Positions 49,420 to 60,986 of a DNA stretch of 64,000 bases are shown here, in pieces. Source of the stretch: Cryptomeria japonica (Eukaryota > Streptophyta > Pinopsida > Cupressales > Cupressaceae); the NCBI RefSeq assembly GCF_030272615.1, contig NC_081411.1, forward strand, positions 152,697,971 through 152,761,970, in the 5' to 3' direction. How positions within the stretch are numbered: position 1 is the stretch's first letter; every line of letters starts with the position of its first letter. The position numbers and the translations under genes are program-made. The notes under the pieces were generated by a model that was not told the DNA's origin, did no database searches, and saw only the letters and a program-made list of their open reading frames with translations.

Positions 49420-50739
49420 ATTATCCTCCATGTTCATAATCATTCCCGAATCATACCTCTTCTGGGATAGGCTCAACATTCCTTGGCTGATCGCTATGGA
49501 GGTGGTCTCTTTGGTCGCCCATAAATGTCTTAAATTCCCTCATGAGGGAATGGTGCATGTCATCTAGGATACTGGATACCAACCTCTAATCACCCATGGA
49601 GATTTTTTATTGGACCACTTTTGGCCTACTCTGGTGAGGCCCATGCTTCTCCGTGGTGATTTAATGTATCATGTGTATTACCAATATAAGGCAAGGGAGT
49701 CAACCCCTAAATATGTGCAACCTGGTGTGTTTCATTGTCGCCTCCTGCATCGACCCCTCCTCCATTGATTCTGGTCTTGGAGCAGGTAGTGCCTTATGTT
49801 CCCTCATTGAGAGTCAAGGCTAAGCCTCCTCCCTCGAATAGACCTCCATGTCCACCTAGGACCACACAACCTCCAGTGCTATTTGTTGTTCCTATGACTG
49901 CGCCTCGTGCAGCCAAGGGAAAGGCATCCATGTTGTGGACATTTGTGTCACCCTCTCATGGCGGCATTCCACGGAAACATATTGCTATGTTGACGTGCCA
50001 CAACTTCTCTTCTCCTTAGAATGACATGCCTTCCATGCATACCATTTTCAGGGGGGCATCATATTTGTATTTATCTTTGTAGCCTTTACATTGGTATCTT
50101 TTATCGGCTACTTTTTCATGTTTGCCTAGGTGGTGGCCAAACCACTCGATCTTTTTCTTTTCCAAGATCTCCTAGGTGGGGGCCAAACCACTTGATCTTT
50201 TCCAAGATTGCTTACATGGGGGCCAAACCATTCTTGATCTATCTTTCTTGTTTTCTTTTGTAGGGGCCAATCTACTACTTACCAAATTTATCTACCCTAT
50301 TGCATGGCTATCTAGCATGTCGCTACCCATGTCGATAGATCTATCTTTTATCTTCCCTATCGTATGGTTATCCATACCAGCATATTTGGCCCTATCATAT
50401 GGCTATCTAGCATAACACATGTTGCTACCCATATTGACATATCTTATATCTTAGCGGTTGCTTATCTTGTATCTTTGCATAACCAAGAGATTTCCTCCAA
50501 AGCGAGGTTCATTTCTATTATGTCATCTTATCCACTTCTTTATCTTATCATCCATCATGCTAGTCTATAGCTAGCATGTTTGTGATGTACCAGATAGCAA
50601 TATCTATTTCCAAATATTAACATCATCTCGTTGGGGGCAACCTTGTCTGATTAATGAAAATTTGCCTCCCTATTGTGACTTTCTTTTTATTTATCTTCCT
50701 CTACTTTAGCTTCACATCCCTCAACAAAGGCATGCTCGC
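49420..50739 (+). pseudogene. Element E: Tat-like fragment (protease-region remnant and 3' internal DNA)
   Basis: The frame starting near 49426 reads WDRLNIPWLIAMEVVSLVAH and KCLKFPHEGMVHVI, resembling the Tat protease/linker segment (RPWIH..GAV.S.LHQ.LKF..EG). It then continues with a stop into a Pro-rich frame (49735-50019) that is not recognised. 50045-50270 has loose repeats of GGGGCCAAACCACTTGATC, and 50280-50440 has repeats of ATGGCTATCTAGCAT. AGGGGGGCATCAT at 50050-50062 resembles the boxes in A-D. RT and integrase are absent, as in C. Confidence 0.5.
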
Positions 50740-50755
50740 TAAAGTGGGGGCAAAA
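50740..50755 (+). other. Element E polypurine tract
   Basis: AAAGTGGGGGCAAAA directly before TGTAATATCAAAAATC (LTR start at 50756). Confidence 0.75.
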
Positions 50756-51887
50756 TGTAATATCAAAAATCTTACCCCTTATGATTAATGTAACAAATGA
50801 TGCCTTCCTCCATGTCATCAGAGGTTAGGTTTTGCCACCTTTGTCCTTTTGTCCACTCGGATCATCCTTGTTAGCTTCAAGCAAATGCATTACCAACTTT
50901 GCTGACCTATCACCTTTGGGGACTAAAGTTCTCTTCAAAGACGTCCACACAACACACTAGCATTTCATGAATCTTAGAGTCCACAGGTGGCCATTTGAGC
51001 ATTACGCCTGTGCTCGGAAGGAATCACAATGTCTTTGCATGCGCCTACCGACGCCTGGTTTCCTTCCAGGGCCTTTATATTCCATTCTCAAAAGCATTTT
51101 GGGGGATTCTTTTTTTAGCAAGCTGATGATCTTTTGCAGGTTAAAGCTCTTGGAGATTTCTTGGACAAAATTTTACAACTTCTTGTGCGAACACCACCAT
51201 TGTTGTAGCTTTCTGGATAGCTCATTCCATCATCTCAACAAGTATTGTTAAAGGGGAGTTCTGCTTACTCACCTTTTCCTTTCATTTACCAAGTTATCAT
51301 TTATCATTTTACATTGTTTCCAATTTCCTCTTTATCATATTATTATTCTCGTGGCTCTCTTAGGTTGTCTGTGGAGGTAGAAACACCAAAACAAGGGTTC
51401 GACTTAGGCAGACTCCAAAACACAACTTTGACATTTTCCCTTCTTTATTGTGTGTAGGTTGATGGTAGTGAGATAACTACCAGTTAGTGGGAGGCTACAA
51501 TCATGGGCTTCTTGTGAGTGCATTCATCCTTCTCTCTTCCTTTTGTTTTATTTTAGTTATTTCACATTTTGTACTTTTAGTTTAGTTCATTCATTTTTTG
51601 TGCTTCACTGCATTACCCTTGCATTTGGATCTTTCTGTACGCGCTCTGTACTTTGTCAGCATAGGATGATAGCATGTCGTGCTAGTGTCCTAGCTCTATG
51701 TGCTCGTCCTTGGGACAAAGGTTTGACAGAGCCATCCGTGAGTCCCGAGTTGTAGGTAGTTGCTCCAGTTTGTTATTTTTATCCCCTAGCTCATCTTAGC
51801 ACCAATTAGAGGAGGTACTAGAGGATAGTTTGTTCTCAAGGATCCGTCATCCTTGAAGTAGTAAATTTCCTTAGTTACAACAATGTC
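50756..51887 (+). repeat. Element E 3' LTR (end approximate)
   Basis: It starts TGTAATATC. A TATA-like CCTTTATATTCC lies near 51070, and TTAGTTACAACA near 51887 is the likely end. The length (~1.1 kb) would match the LTRs of A and D. No partner copy is present, so the end is inferred. Confidence 0.45.
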
Positions 51888-53120
51888 ACGGAAATAAAAT
51901 ATTTACATCTATTCTCTGCATTCACCTCTTCATCCATTCTCACCACCTCATCTACCTACAACTCAATCATTTTTATAATTACCATAATAAAAATAGTATC
52001 ACCTCCATGTTTTATTTGTCTATTATTGATGCAATATTTTCCTTCTTTTTACCATCTAGTTTGACATCTCCTCTATTTGCATATTCTTTTATCTCTTCAT
52101 CTACTTACATAAATTTAAAATAAAAAAGCTTTTACCTCTTCCTCCTCTACCATTGCAAATGCATCCTCCAACTTTATACCTTCAAATAATATTTCAATTT
52201 TCCTTATCTCCTCTTTTAGCAAAATACTTTCCTCATATTCACCTTTTTTTTGTCAGATATAGGACTCTGAAAGTCCATCTTTGAATTCTTCTTCATTTCC
52301 TACAAAAAAAATATATTAGATAAAATATATTCTTTAACATTACCATCCTCTTCTATCTTCCCTTCTGTAGACATCTCTACTGAAATCTCTATAAAATACT
52401 CTTCATCCTCTTTTACACTTAGCTAGGCCACATCAAACTATACATCTATGTTTTATTTTCTTCTTTGTTGCTCCACATTATTTAATGTTTCCAACTTGTC
52501 CAATATCAAATGAATATTTGCCACCATCTAAAGGATTTTTTTTAGTATCGCTTCATAGAAATCCATATGCTACATTCTTCATAAAATATTCACCTTGTTT
52601 CTCAAAAACATCTTCATTCACTTTTGTGGTCTTCTATAAAAAATTTAGAGACTCACATGTCCCCTTTCAATCATAAGGTTTCACTTGCAGTAATATTTCC
52701 AATTACTAGGGTGTTAACCCTTTACAATTATAGGACTCTTCGTGCAAAAAAAAATCCACACTCACAACCATAATGGTTTCCCATGGCTTTGATGTCCCCC
52801 TCAATTTTCTACAATTGTAAGAATCCTCTTCATACATACAACAAATCTTTAGAGCCTTTTAGACACCCCTTACCACTTCAAGCCCTCTCAACACATCTTC
52901 CATATCAATACATCATTGCAATAAAACCTTACTCTAATATTCATCATCTTATCATTCTTTACTTTCTTCTCAACACAAAATAACCCACTCAAATACCAAT
53001 TGATGTAGACAAGATTGGGGGGTATTGTCGAACTACCCAATCTTGTAGCCTTAACATGCCATCCAATCCACTATATGAAAAAAAATCTGAAACATATCTT
53101 TATTGCAACTTTCTTTTATA
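51888..53120. other. Non-coding DNA, possible minus-strand element remnant
   Basis: AT-rich and without recognised domains. At 52989-53000 the minus strand reads AATTGGTATTTGAGT, a poor match to an iMet primer site, next to TGATGTAGACAAGATTGGG. 53009-53045 forms an 11-bp perfect hairpin (ACAAGATTGGG / CCCAATCTTGT, 15-nt loop), which could be part of an LTR end. Confidence 0.35.
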
Positions 53121-54011
53121 CATTTCTAGATGGAAGGAAATGCCAAAGGTATGTACTAAGCTATAGAAAGGGTTCATGAAGAATTTCATGGAGAAGTTGG
53201 TCGATTATGATAAAGGCAGAGTTAACCTAGTAGTCACCAAAGTCACTAAAAACTGGATTAACGGTTCTTTCAAAATTCATGGTGTGAGGTTCAATATGGA
53301 TGTGGACCTCATTGTGATGGTAACAGGTATGCCCCACTTAGGTCTTAAATTTTATAGAGACTTGAAATTTTCTAATAATGTGGTTAAGCTTTTTCCGTGC
53401 AAAGAGAAGGAGAGGGCAAAAATTGGTAAAGCTACGGAGGGTATTATGATGCTTCCAACATTAAGAAAATTTGGGGCTGTGTGTTGAATGCTATTATGGA
53501 ATACATTACTATGGAGGGTTGTTTTACTAGGGTCCACACATACCATTTTGTGCTTTTAAATCATTTCAGGCATGATAAGAGGATTTCCCTGCCCTACTAC
53601 CTCTTCAGGTCTCTGTTGAGGTCTCTTAATAAGGATAGCAAGAACCCTTCAACTCTGGTACTTCATTGTGGCCTCATTTTGCTCATTTATGAGCACTACA
53701 AAATTCTTGCTATCCAGGAAAATAAGAGATTGTCTGTGTCTCTAGGGAAAGGTAAGAGGAAGATGGAGGAAGGCAAGCCTAGCAAGGAAGAGCCGACTCA
53801 GAGCAAAAATGGCAAAAAAGCTACTGGGGTGAAAATTCAAGAGGACAAGGATAATCAAAAGGAGATGGAGATTGACTCAAAGGATATCGGAAAAGATGGT
53901 AGTGAGATGGAAACTGATGAGTCTGGAGGAGAGGAAAGATGGAAAGAAGAGGAAGTGGGGGATGAGGAAGGAGGAGCTAAGGATGTTTCCAATCATGATA
54001 GTCCTACCCAC

Positions 54012-54806
54012 TGTTAGGATTCCCAAAGATATTGAGAGGGGGGGTGAATCAGTATCTGACCGGTATAATAATTTTTCTTAACTTATAACATGAAAATCAT
54101 ATCAAAACTGTGTATCGGTAAACCAAAAATAATACAGTAAATAAGAATAGCAACCACAACATAAGAGACACACCATAACACAATATTTTAATGAGGAAAC
54201 CTGGTGTGGGAAAAGCCTCGGTAGGATTTGTGGCCCACAATATTCACTTACTGGCCAATAAGAGAATATTACTGCTTACAATAGGGGCCTGCACATGTAG
54301 GAAGGCCAAGTGCCTAGAGCTCACTACTCAATTACAAAGAAGTCACACTGACTTACAAATGGATTATATAAATCCAAAGTCTTGTACTGCTTTAGATCAA
54401 CATCTACTATGCTAGATTCAATACTAGTTTAAGCTCTGCTACATACATAAACCCTTATCCTATATCTCCCTTACAATTCGCATATTAGGTCTGCATTAAT
54501 CCTTCCATCTCTTTATCTTCTAAAATGATCTATAATGATCTCATACATATATGAGTCATATTACAATCTGCCAAGTTGGCTTACAAAAGATTTTACAATT
54601 AATTAAAAAATATATTTATACAAAATTCTTGTCGGCCAGGGTGCCGGTAATCTTTGTTTTGGTGCCGGTGATGTGTATGCCGGTGTAGAGTCTGCTAGTG
54701 CCTGTGCCTATGTCTGACCGCCGGTATCACATGATTGTAAGGTTGCCATCAATGACAATACCTTCAATCACCTACAATTTCTCATTCGAGTGTGCATTTT
54801 CCAACA
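54012..54806 (-). repeat. Element G 3' LTR
   Basis: 795 bp. On the minus strand it starts TGTTGGAAAATGCACACTCG and ends GGGAATCCTAACA. A poly-G run (GAGAGGGGGGG on plus) near its end differs in length from the other LTR. Confidence 0.93.
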
Positions 54807-54820
54807 ATCTCCCCCTTTGG
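54807..54820 (-). other. Element G polypurine tract
   Basis: The minus strand reads CCAAAGGGGGAGAT directly before the LTR. Two further GGGGGAG runs lie upstream on the minus strand (about 54915-54925 and 54966-54977), the latter in TTGATGTCAAAGGGGGAGTA, nearly repeating the true tract and its TTGCCATCAATGCCAAAG flank. Confidence 0.85.
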
Positions 54821-54996
54821 CATTGATGGCAACACTCATGAGAAAAATCAAAAAGTGTCCAAAAATGATGTCCAAAAAGAATTTCTTACCAAAACTGTGT
54901 TGTCAAAAATCCATGCTCCCCCTGAGCTGATGATGTCCTATTCTGATCATTTTTCTCATCTCACTACTCCCCCTTTGACATCAATGACAAAGGTTG

Positions 54997-57900
54997 TCAT
55001 TCGCTGTTAGTGGAGTGTGTTTCTTGCCCGGATCCTTGTATCCTGTTGGTTACAATATGAAAGAGTTCTGCTAATACCAATTTTAGACTCTTTGTGAACT
55101 TTTCACTATCTTTCAGTGCAGCCTCTGTCCTTTGAATAGTATCGGTGAGGTGATGCATTTGTTCCTCTGGTGTCTTCAGTCCTTGAACAAGTGCCTCAAA
55201 GATCTCTTTACTAAAGAGATGAGGTACTCCAATTTGGGGCTGAGTTTGCATTTAAGGTCTTTTGCCTTCCCTTTTATTTTGTCTTTCTTGTTTTCAAATT
55301 TCTCAAGTTTTTCTTCAAGACTTTGTATCTTCTACTCTGTAAGTGATAATGGTTCAGATGAACCGATGAGGTTATCAGCTATATTGTCAATCTCCTTTTG
55401 TACCTTACTTATTTCCTTGTCTATATCTGTTGTCAAAACATTTGTCTTGCATGTATCTCTATAAAGTTCCTTGAACTCCATTATTGTTTTGTTTAGTGCC
55501 GGTAAAAGGGTGCCAATGTGTTCCATGCACTTCTTTATTGTTTCATCAAAGAATTTCTCTTTCTCTTTATTCATTTTCTCCTTAACTGCGTCCTCATTTA
55601 TTTGATCAACTGTCAAAATGTTGCCGGTGATGTATTTAGACATGTGTCTAGTTGACCTAAAGAATATTTATTATCCACAATGCACTTGGGTGCTATCAAT
55701 TTAAGAATGGGGATTGTATCATCAATAGCCTTATAGGCTTGTGCTTTACACTCTGTGAGTTTCTTTATTGAGTCCAATAAGACCTCTGTTACATTTGTAG
55801 GCTGGAATTCTGCTATAGAAGTACTAGATGTCTATCCAACTATTTTTACAATTTCTAGGTTGCTGGTTGTAGTAATAACCTTGCTTTCCTCTTTCTCAGG
55901 AGGATCTGTTTGGGTGTGCATTTCTATTAGCAAAGGTTTTGTTTTTTCACTTTTTACTAGTGGCATTGTCTTAGTTTGAACTTGTACATCAACCTGTTTC
56001 TGTTCCAGTGCATCATATGATTTCTCTGAGCTCTCAACTACCGATTTCTTAGATGTAGTCTTTGAATGTACTTTCGATTTCTGTGTATTTTCCTCTGCAC
56101 TATTTATTCCCGGTTTCTCTGATTGTTTCTCAGTAGAGTCCTCTGGTGGTTTCTCTATCTCTGTGATAACATTAATTTCCACATTTGCAACCGATAGCTC
56201 AGTAGCCACATCTTTCTTCTTATCCTCAGTGGTTTATTTATGTACAAAAATATTCACCTCTTGTGTATCAATATTCATGGTATACAAAATATCAGACTCA
56301 GGATTTGTATCCTCTAGAGGAGTCTCCATACTCTCTGTAGCCGGTTGTGTGTCAACTGTTTCTACCGGTGGAGTATCAGAAAGAGGTGGGGGTAAGTTAT
56401 CAGTAATTTTTAAGTTCGGAGGTCCGCCTTCCTTACCTTTCCCCTTATCCCTGTCTTTTTGATATACTCTGATAGTCTTGGGTCTTTTGAGTTCTTCCTA
56501 TTTCTCCTTTTCAACAAAGAATATGTCCCATTGGTCCGTAGTCTCTTCTGAAATTTCATTAATTCTCCCTGCCATCAGTGCTACATGCCAGTGACCAGTC
56601 AAGAATATAGTTCGGTTGGCCTCACTGATTAATTGATCAATTTCTTTTGGTGAGTTCACTGGGTGAACTGCAAGTAATTTCTCAATTTTTATTTTCTTAT
56701 CCAGCTCAACAATATCTACCCTTCTAGCTTCAAGTCTTATGTAAAGATCAGTGGGTATTTCATCAACAATTTCCATAAAAAATTTCTTGTAAATATCCAG
56801 GTGTAAAATTACACTATTTTCTATGCTCTCTCTGTCATCAGCGGAAATTGTATTGTATAGTTTGCTAATGTTCTTCAACTTTCCATCCTCTATTATTTCA
56901 CTAAGGAGTTTATCCAGTGGAGCAATGTCTTGTTTTACCTTTTTCTTCTTAGGAGTCAACTTCTTTACTAGAGGCCTCACTGCCTGTTGCTTTTGCCTTG
57001 TTCTCCTAGGTGTGGGTGAGGGTGCCGGTGAGGGTTTTCTTTTCCTTTCCACCCTTTTGAATACCGCCGGTATATCACTCTTAGAAGAAGTTCCAACTGA
57101 TGAAAGATGAGCTTCCAGTTGAAGTCCTTCTAGCTCACTTTCCTTGATACCAGTTTGTTTCAAAACATCTTCCTTAATAGCCTTTGCCTGTTGGGTTCCC
57201 TTCTTCACAGTTTGTTCAACTTTCTTAACCATTTTCCTTGACTGAATTCTACTTTCAATTGTTTCTAAATTTCCAAAGACTTTCTCAGTGGGTTCCTTTG
57301 GTGCTTCAAGGAGGGCTTTTGCATAAGTTTCTATGATGTTATCATTTGTTTCATAGCCCATTTCAGTTACCCAGATAGTCCTAGGGACAACTGCCTCCAT
57401 CCAGATTTCATCTTTCTTAATTACAAAACATATTTCCTTTTGATATTTATCCACAATTGCCCGTGATAGTCTTGTTCTAGTCTTCATTCAAGCTTTTAGT
57501 GCCTAAAAATGTTCATTTATGTTTTTCTCCCTATTATCTCCCATGTTGTTTAGTGTATCCAAAAGTTGCTTTCCTACCAGTATGTCAAAACCAAAATCTC
57601 TCCTACCAATACCGGGTACATGCTTAGTAATATACAACATTAAACATACAAGTAAATTTCCAAATCTAAAGGTTCCTTTCTTATCTCCCTTTATCTTCTT
57701 TAGATTGTCTATTAATTCATCTTTGAGCCATTCACACACATCTATTCTAGCATTATCATTTACCATATCATATGCACTTTTGATACATAGGCTTGATACT
57801 GAGTTTAACCTATTTGCATATGTAGCCTTGTAGCCTAAAATCATACTGACAAATCTAACATTGATATCCTTCACATCATTTACCCTTAGAGACCTTTTGT

Positions 57901-58408
57901 CAAATGTGGCGTCGGTTAGGTCCATTATTGTGTCATTGGAGACCTTTTTAGTTCTGTCAGGCCTGCTACCGGTGGAAGGTAAACATGTTACTGCCTTTAC
58001 TGCTTCTTTGGTGATCTTATGGATTGAATCCAACCAAAAGAATTCCCCATGAACTCTGCTTAGCACAATCCTTATAATATCCCTAGGAAAATCCAGGACA
58101 CTAAGGATTTCAGTAAAACCTAGGGTTTCCACTCTCTTATATTCCAGTTTGATATTTCCAGATTCATCATAAATCATAATCCGATACATGTTCTTGATTT
58201 CATCATCTCCTAATTCCTCTATATGACAATGTATGTATATCCTAGGATCTTCAACATACACTACTCCCTTGGGAATTTGAGAAAATGCACCTAGGGCATC
58301 ATCTTTCTTTGCTATTTTGGGAACAAGCTTGAATACGGGTCTAGGGCGCTTGATTACTTCAATCACAGTAGGGTTTACAATAAATTCAGAAGTGGATGAG
58401 GAAGCCAT
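54997..58408 (-). pseudogene. Element G long ORF of unknown function, with in-frame stops
   Basis: Starting at ATG 58408 (MASSSTSEFIVNP) one frame continues to about 55832 through few stops (57500 TAG, 57488 TGA, about 56495, about 56232); related coding persists to 54997 after frame changes, over 1,100 codons in all. The first part is globular (about residues 30-290; LGFTEILSVLDFPRDI, FFWLDSIHKITKEAVKAVT, FRFGNLLVCLMLYITKHV). The middle is basic (KRKPSPAPSPTPRRTRQKQQ) and then helical; the end is low-complexity (E/K/S/T), then coiled-coil-like (HLTDTIQRTEAALKDSEKF). No enzyme motif was found. It occupies the place of pol. The globular part resembles ORF F in layout. Confidence 0.6.
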
Positions 58409-58819
58409 AGTTAGAAATACCTCAATCTGCCTTTAGGATGAGTTCTTGGATGAACCACTTCACTTCTTTGCTAAGGATGCCTTCGCTTGAGATTTTTCAT
58501 GCTCTCGAAGATTTGAATGCTCGATGAATGAAAAAGAGCCAAAACATTTACTTTATAATGTTATTTTCTCCAACTACCACATTTAATGCTTATCGGTTAA
58601 GTCACAACTTAACTCATCTGCCGGTAAAGAAGTAATTTCAACTTCTCACCATCAACCAAGGGTATGTTAGCATGTTTTTCAGTTTGTTGCTAAACCCCCA
58701 AAGATTTTCCTTCAGTTAGAAGAAGAGTCTCCTGTTGGTGGAGTGTTACTCTATTCTACCGGTGGAGGAGTATTCCCATCAACATTTTGATCTGACTTTC
58801 TGATCCATTATTTTGAGAA

Positions 58820-59851
58820 TTATTGCTTTACCTCTTCAACTTTTTCTTTACCTTTCAAACTGGGACCTTTGTTATTTGCCGATGAAGTATTGCTTCTACA
58901 AAATTTTGCAATATGTCCAATTTTGTTACAAGCATAACAAGTCACATTGTTTTTCTGAATAGCTTTCCCATTTCCTATGCCGGTATGTGTTCTACATTGA
59001 TTAGATAAGTGTCCAAATCTTCCACAAACATAACATCTTACATCCATTCTGCAATTTTCTAAATTATGACCAACTTTGTTGCATTTAGAACATTGACCGG
59101 TGGGTGTATTAGTGTTCTGATAATTTCTAGATCTACACTGATTTGCTCTATGACCATACTTGTTACAGTTAAAACATTTCCCATTGAATTTGTAAGCATT
59201 AGGTTGTCTTACCGGTTTACTATGATCATGATTGTTTGCAGTATCGGAGCTTTCACCAATTTCAAAGCCAAGGCCATTTGTATCACCATTAGGTTTTAGA
59301 TTCTTCAGCATGTCGACAAGTTCTTCTGAACTTTTCTTGAATTTCTCCTTGTGTTGACTTGCAGTAGTTAGTTCATTCTCCAACATTTCTTTCTGTCTCA
59401 TGAGTTCAGTTCTGTCATTTTGTGTATGCATCAAATCTGTCTTCAACATATCATTTTCATGACTGAGTCTTGTGTTTTCATTTCCAGCATCATTTAGTCT
59501 TCTAGCCAAATCATCTTCATTCTTCTTTCTATCTTCAATTTCTTTACAAAATCTCATAGTCATATCTTGCATCTCATTCTTCATTGTACAATTATCTTGT
59601 CTCAGTTGGTTCACCAGATCATTAAGAGTTTCCTTTTCATCTTCCTCATTCTGCATGTTTTCACAAAGTTCTTTTCTTTTATTCCTTGCTATAGTAAAAT
59701 TTTCTTGAAGTCCTTGAATGATATCATGTGCAGCCTTCAGATCATCCTCAAGTTTGATATTCTTTACTTTTTCTGCATCATAGTTTGAAAGAGCTGTTTC
59801 CAATTGCTTTCTCAAAATTTCCATCTCTATCAGTGTCAAGATCTTCCTCAA
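58820..59851 (-). CDS. Element G coiled-coil protein with four CCHC zinc knuckles (gag-like)
   Basis: 343 codons, intact; starts about 30 bp from the primer site. Residues 8-190 are a long charged coiled coil (heptad-like: LRKQLETALSNYDAEKVKNI...). A linker follows, then four CX2CX4HX4C knuckles with zinc ligands at C226/C229/H234/C239, C254/C257/H262/C267, C273/C276/H281/C286 and C305/C308/H313/C318. The tail is K/E-rich. Knuckles of this kind bind nucleic acid in Gag nucleocapsids; most plant copia Gags carry one. The usual copia Gag domain (UBN2-like) is not recognised before them. The coiled coil could support particle assembly; that is inference. Confidence 0.85.
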   Translation of the reverse strand: MRKILTLIEMEILRKQLETALSNYDAEKVKNIKLEDDLKAAHDIIQGLQENFTIARNKRKELCENMQNEEDEKETLNDLVNQLRQDNCTMKNEMQDMTMRFCKEIEDRKKNEDDLARRLNDAGNENTRLSHENDMLKTDLMHTQNDRTELMRQKEMLENELTTASQHKEKFKKSSEELVDMLKNLKPNGDTNGLGFEIGESSDTANNHDHSKPVRQPNAYKFNGKCFNCNKYGHRANQCRSRNYQNTNTPTGQCSKCNKVGHNLENCRMDVRCYVCGRFGHLSNQCRTHTGIGNGKAIQKNNVTCYACNKIGHIAKFCRSNTSSANNKGPSLKGKEKVEEVKQ

Positions 59852-59880
59852 GCTGTTAGGCTTTTGAAAATAGAGGACCA

Positions 59881-59893
59881 GGCTCTGATACCA
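59881..59893 (-). other. Element G primer binding site
   Basis: The minus strand reads TGGTATCAGAGCC, a perfect match to the plant initiator-Met tRNA primer site, two bases after the LTR. Confidence 0.95.
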
Positions 59894-59895
59894 AT

Positions 59896-60694
59896 TGTTA
59901 GGATTCCCAAAGATACTGAGAGGGGGGGGGGGTGAATTAGTATCTGATTAGTATAATAAATTTTCTTAACTTATAACATAAAAAGTATATCAAAACTATG
60001 TACCGGTAAACCAAAAATAATGCAGTAAATAAGAATAGCAACCACAACATAAGAGACACACCATAACACAATATTTTAACGAGGAAACTTGGTGTGGGAA
60101 AAACCTTGGTGGGATTTGTGACCCATAATATTCACTTACTGACCAATAAGAGAATATTACTGCTTACAATAGGGGCCTGCACATGCAGGAAGGCCAAGTG
60201 CCTAGAGCTCACTACTCAATTACAATTAAGTCACACTGACTTACAAATGGATTATATAAATCCAAAGTCTTGTACTGCTTCAGATCAACATCTATTATGC
60301 TAGATTTAGTACCGGTTTAAGCTCTACTACATACATAAACCCTTATCCTATATCTGCCTTACAATTCACATATTAGGTCTGCATTAATCCTTCCATCTCT
60401 CTATCTTCTAAAATGATCTATAATGATCTCATACATATACGAGTCATAATACAATCCACCAAGTCGGCTTACAAAATATTTTACAATTAATTACAAAATA
60501 TATTTATACAAAATTCTTGTCGGCTAGGGTGTCGGTAATCTTTCTTTTGGTGCCAGTGATCTGTATGGCAGTGTAGATTCTGTTAGTGTCGGTGCCTATG
60601 TCTGCCTGCCGATATCACATGATTGTAAGGTTTCCATCAATGACAATACCTTCAATCACCTACAATTTCTCATTGGAGTGTGTATTTTCCAACA
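59896..60694 (-). repeat. Element G 5' LTR
   Basis: 799 bp. Differs from the 3' LTR by scattered, mostly transition changes (for example ACCGGT/ACTAGT) and by the poly-G length. It ends TGTGTATTTTCCAACA on plus. Confidence 0.93.
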
Positions 60695-60986
60695 CCCACA
60701 GTGTTAGTTTAGGTAATGTCGATAGCTAGCCAATGGAGGAGTAGGACAATAAGATTAATGAGGAAAAAGAAATGGATATTGAGCAGGAGAAGAATAAGGA
60801 TTTTGAGCAGGAGATGGACAAGGAGAATTCGAGCAAGGATAAGGATTATGCTGGAGAAGGGTTAATTAAGGATAATCTCAAAAATCTATCTGAGGCTAGA
60901 ATGGGTTTTGACAGGTGGGCTTATGAAGGAATCAAGAACCTAGAAAAAAATGGGAAGTGTGTGTGTGAAAAGTGGTATGAGAATCT

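Larger units (their letters stand above)
54012..60694 (-). mobile_element. Element G: pol-less Ty1-copia-type LTR retrotransposon
   Basis: LTRs 54012-54806 and 59896-60694 (about 0.8 kb), target duplication CCCAC (54007-54011 and 60695-60699). In minus orientation the 5' LTR ends ...CCTAACA, followed by AT and the initiator-Met primer site. The 3' LTR is preceded by CCAAAGGGGGAGAT, the junction typical of plant Ty1-copia elements. The 5.1-kb interior codes for a coiled-coil/zinc-knuckle protein and a long broken ORF of unknown function. No protease, integrase, RT or RNase H motif was found in any frame. Confidence 0.93.

Noticed and set aside
49735-50019. Pro-rich 94-codon plus frame
   Set aside because: No recognised family; kept only as part of decayed element E.
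51888-53000. Second minus-strand copia element
   Set aside because: The primer-site-like sequence at 52989-53000 matches poorly and no LTR pair or Gag was found; kept only as a possibility.
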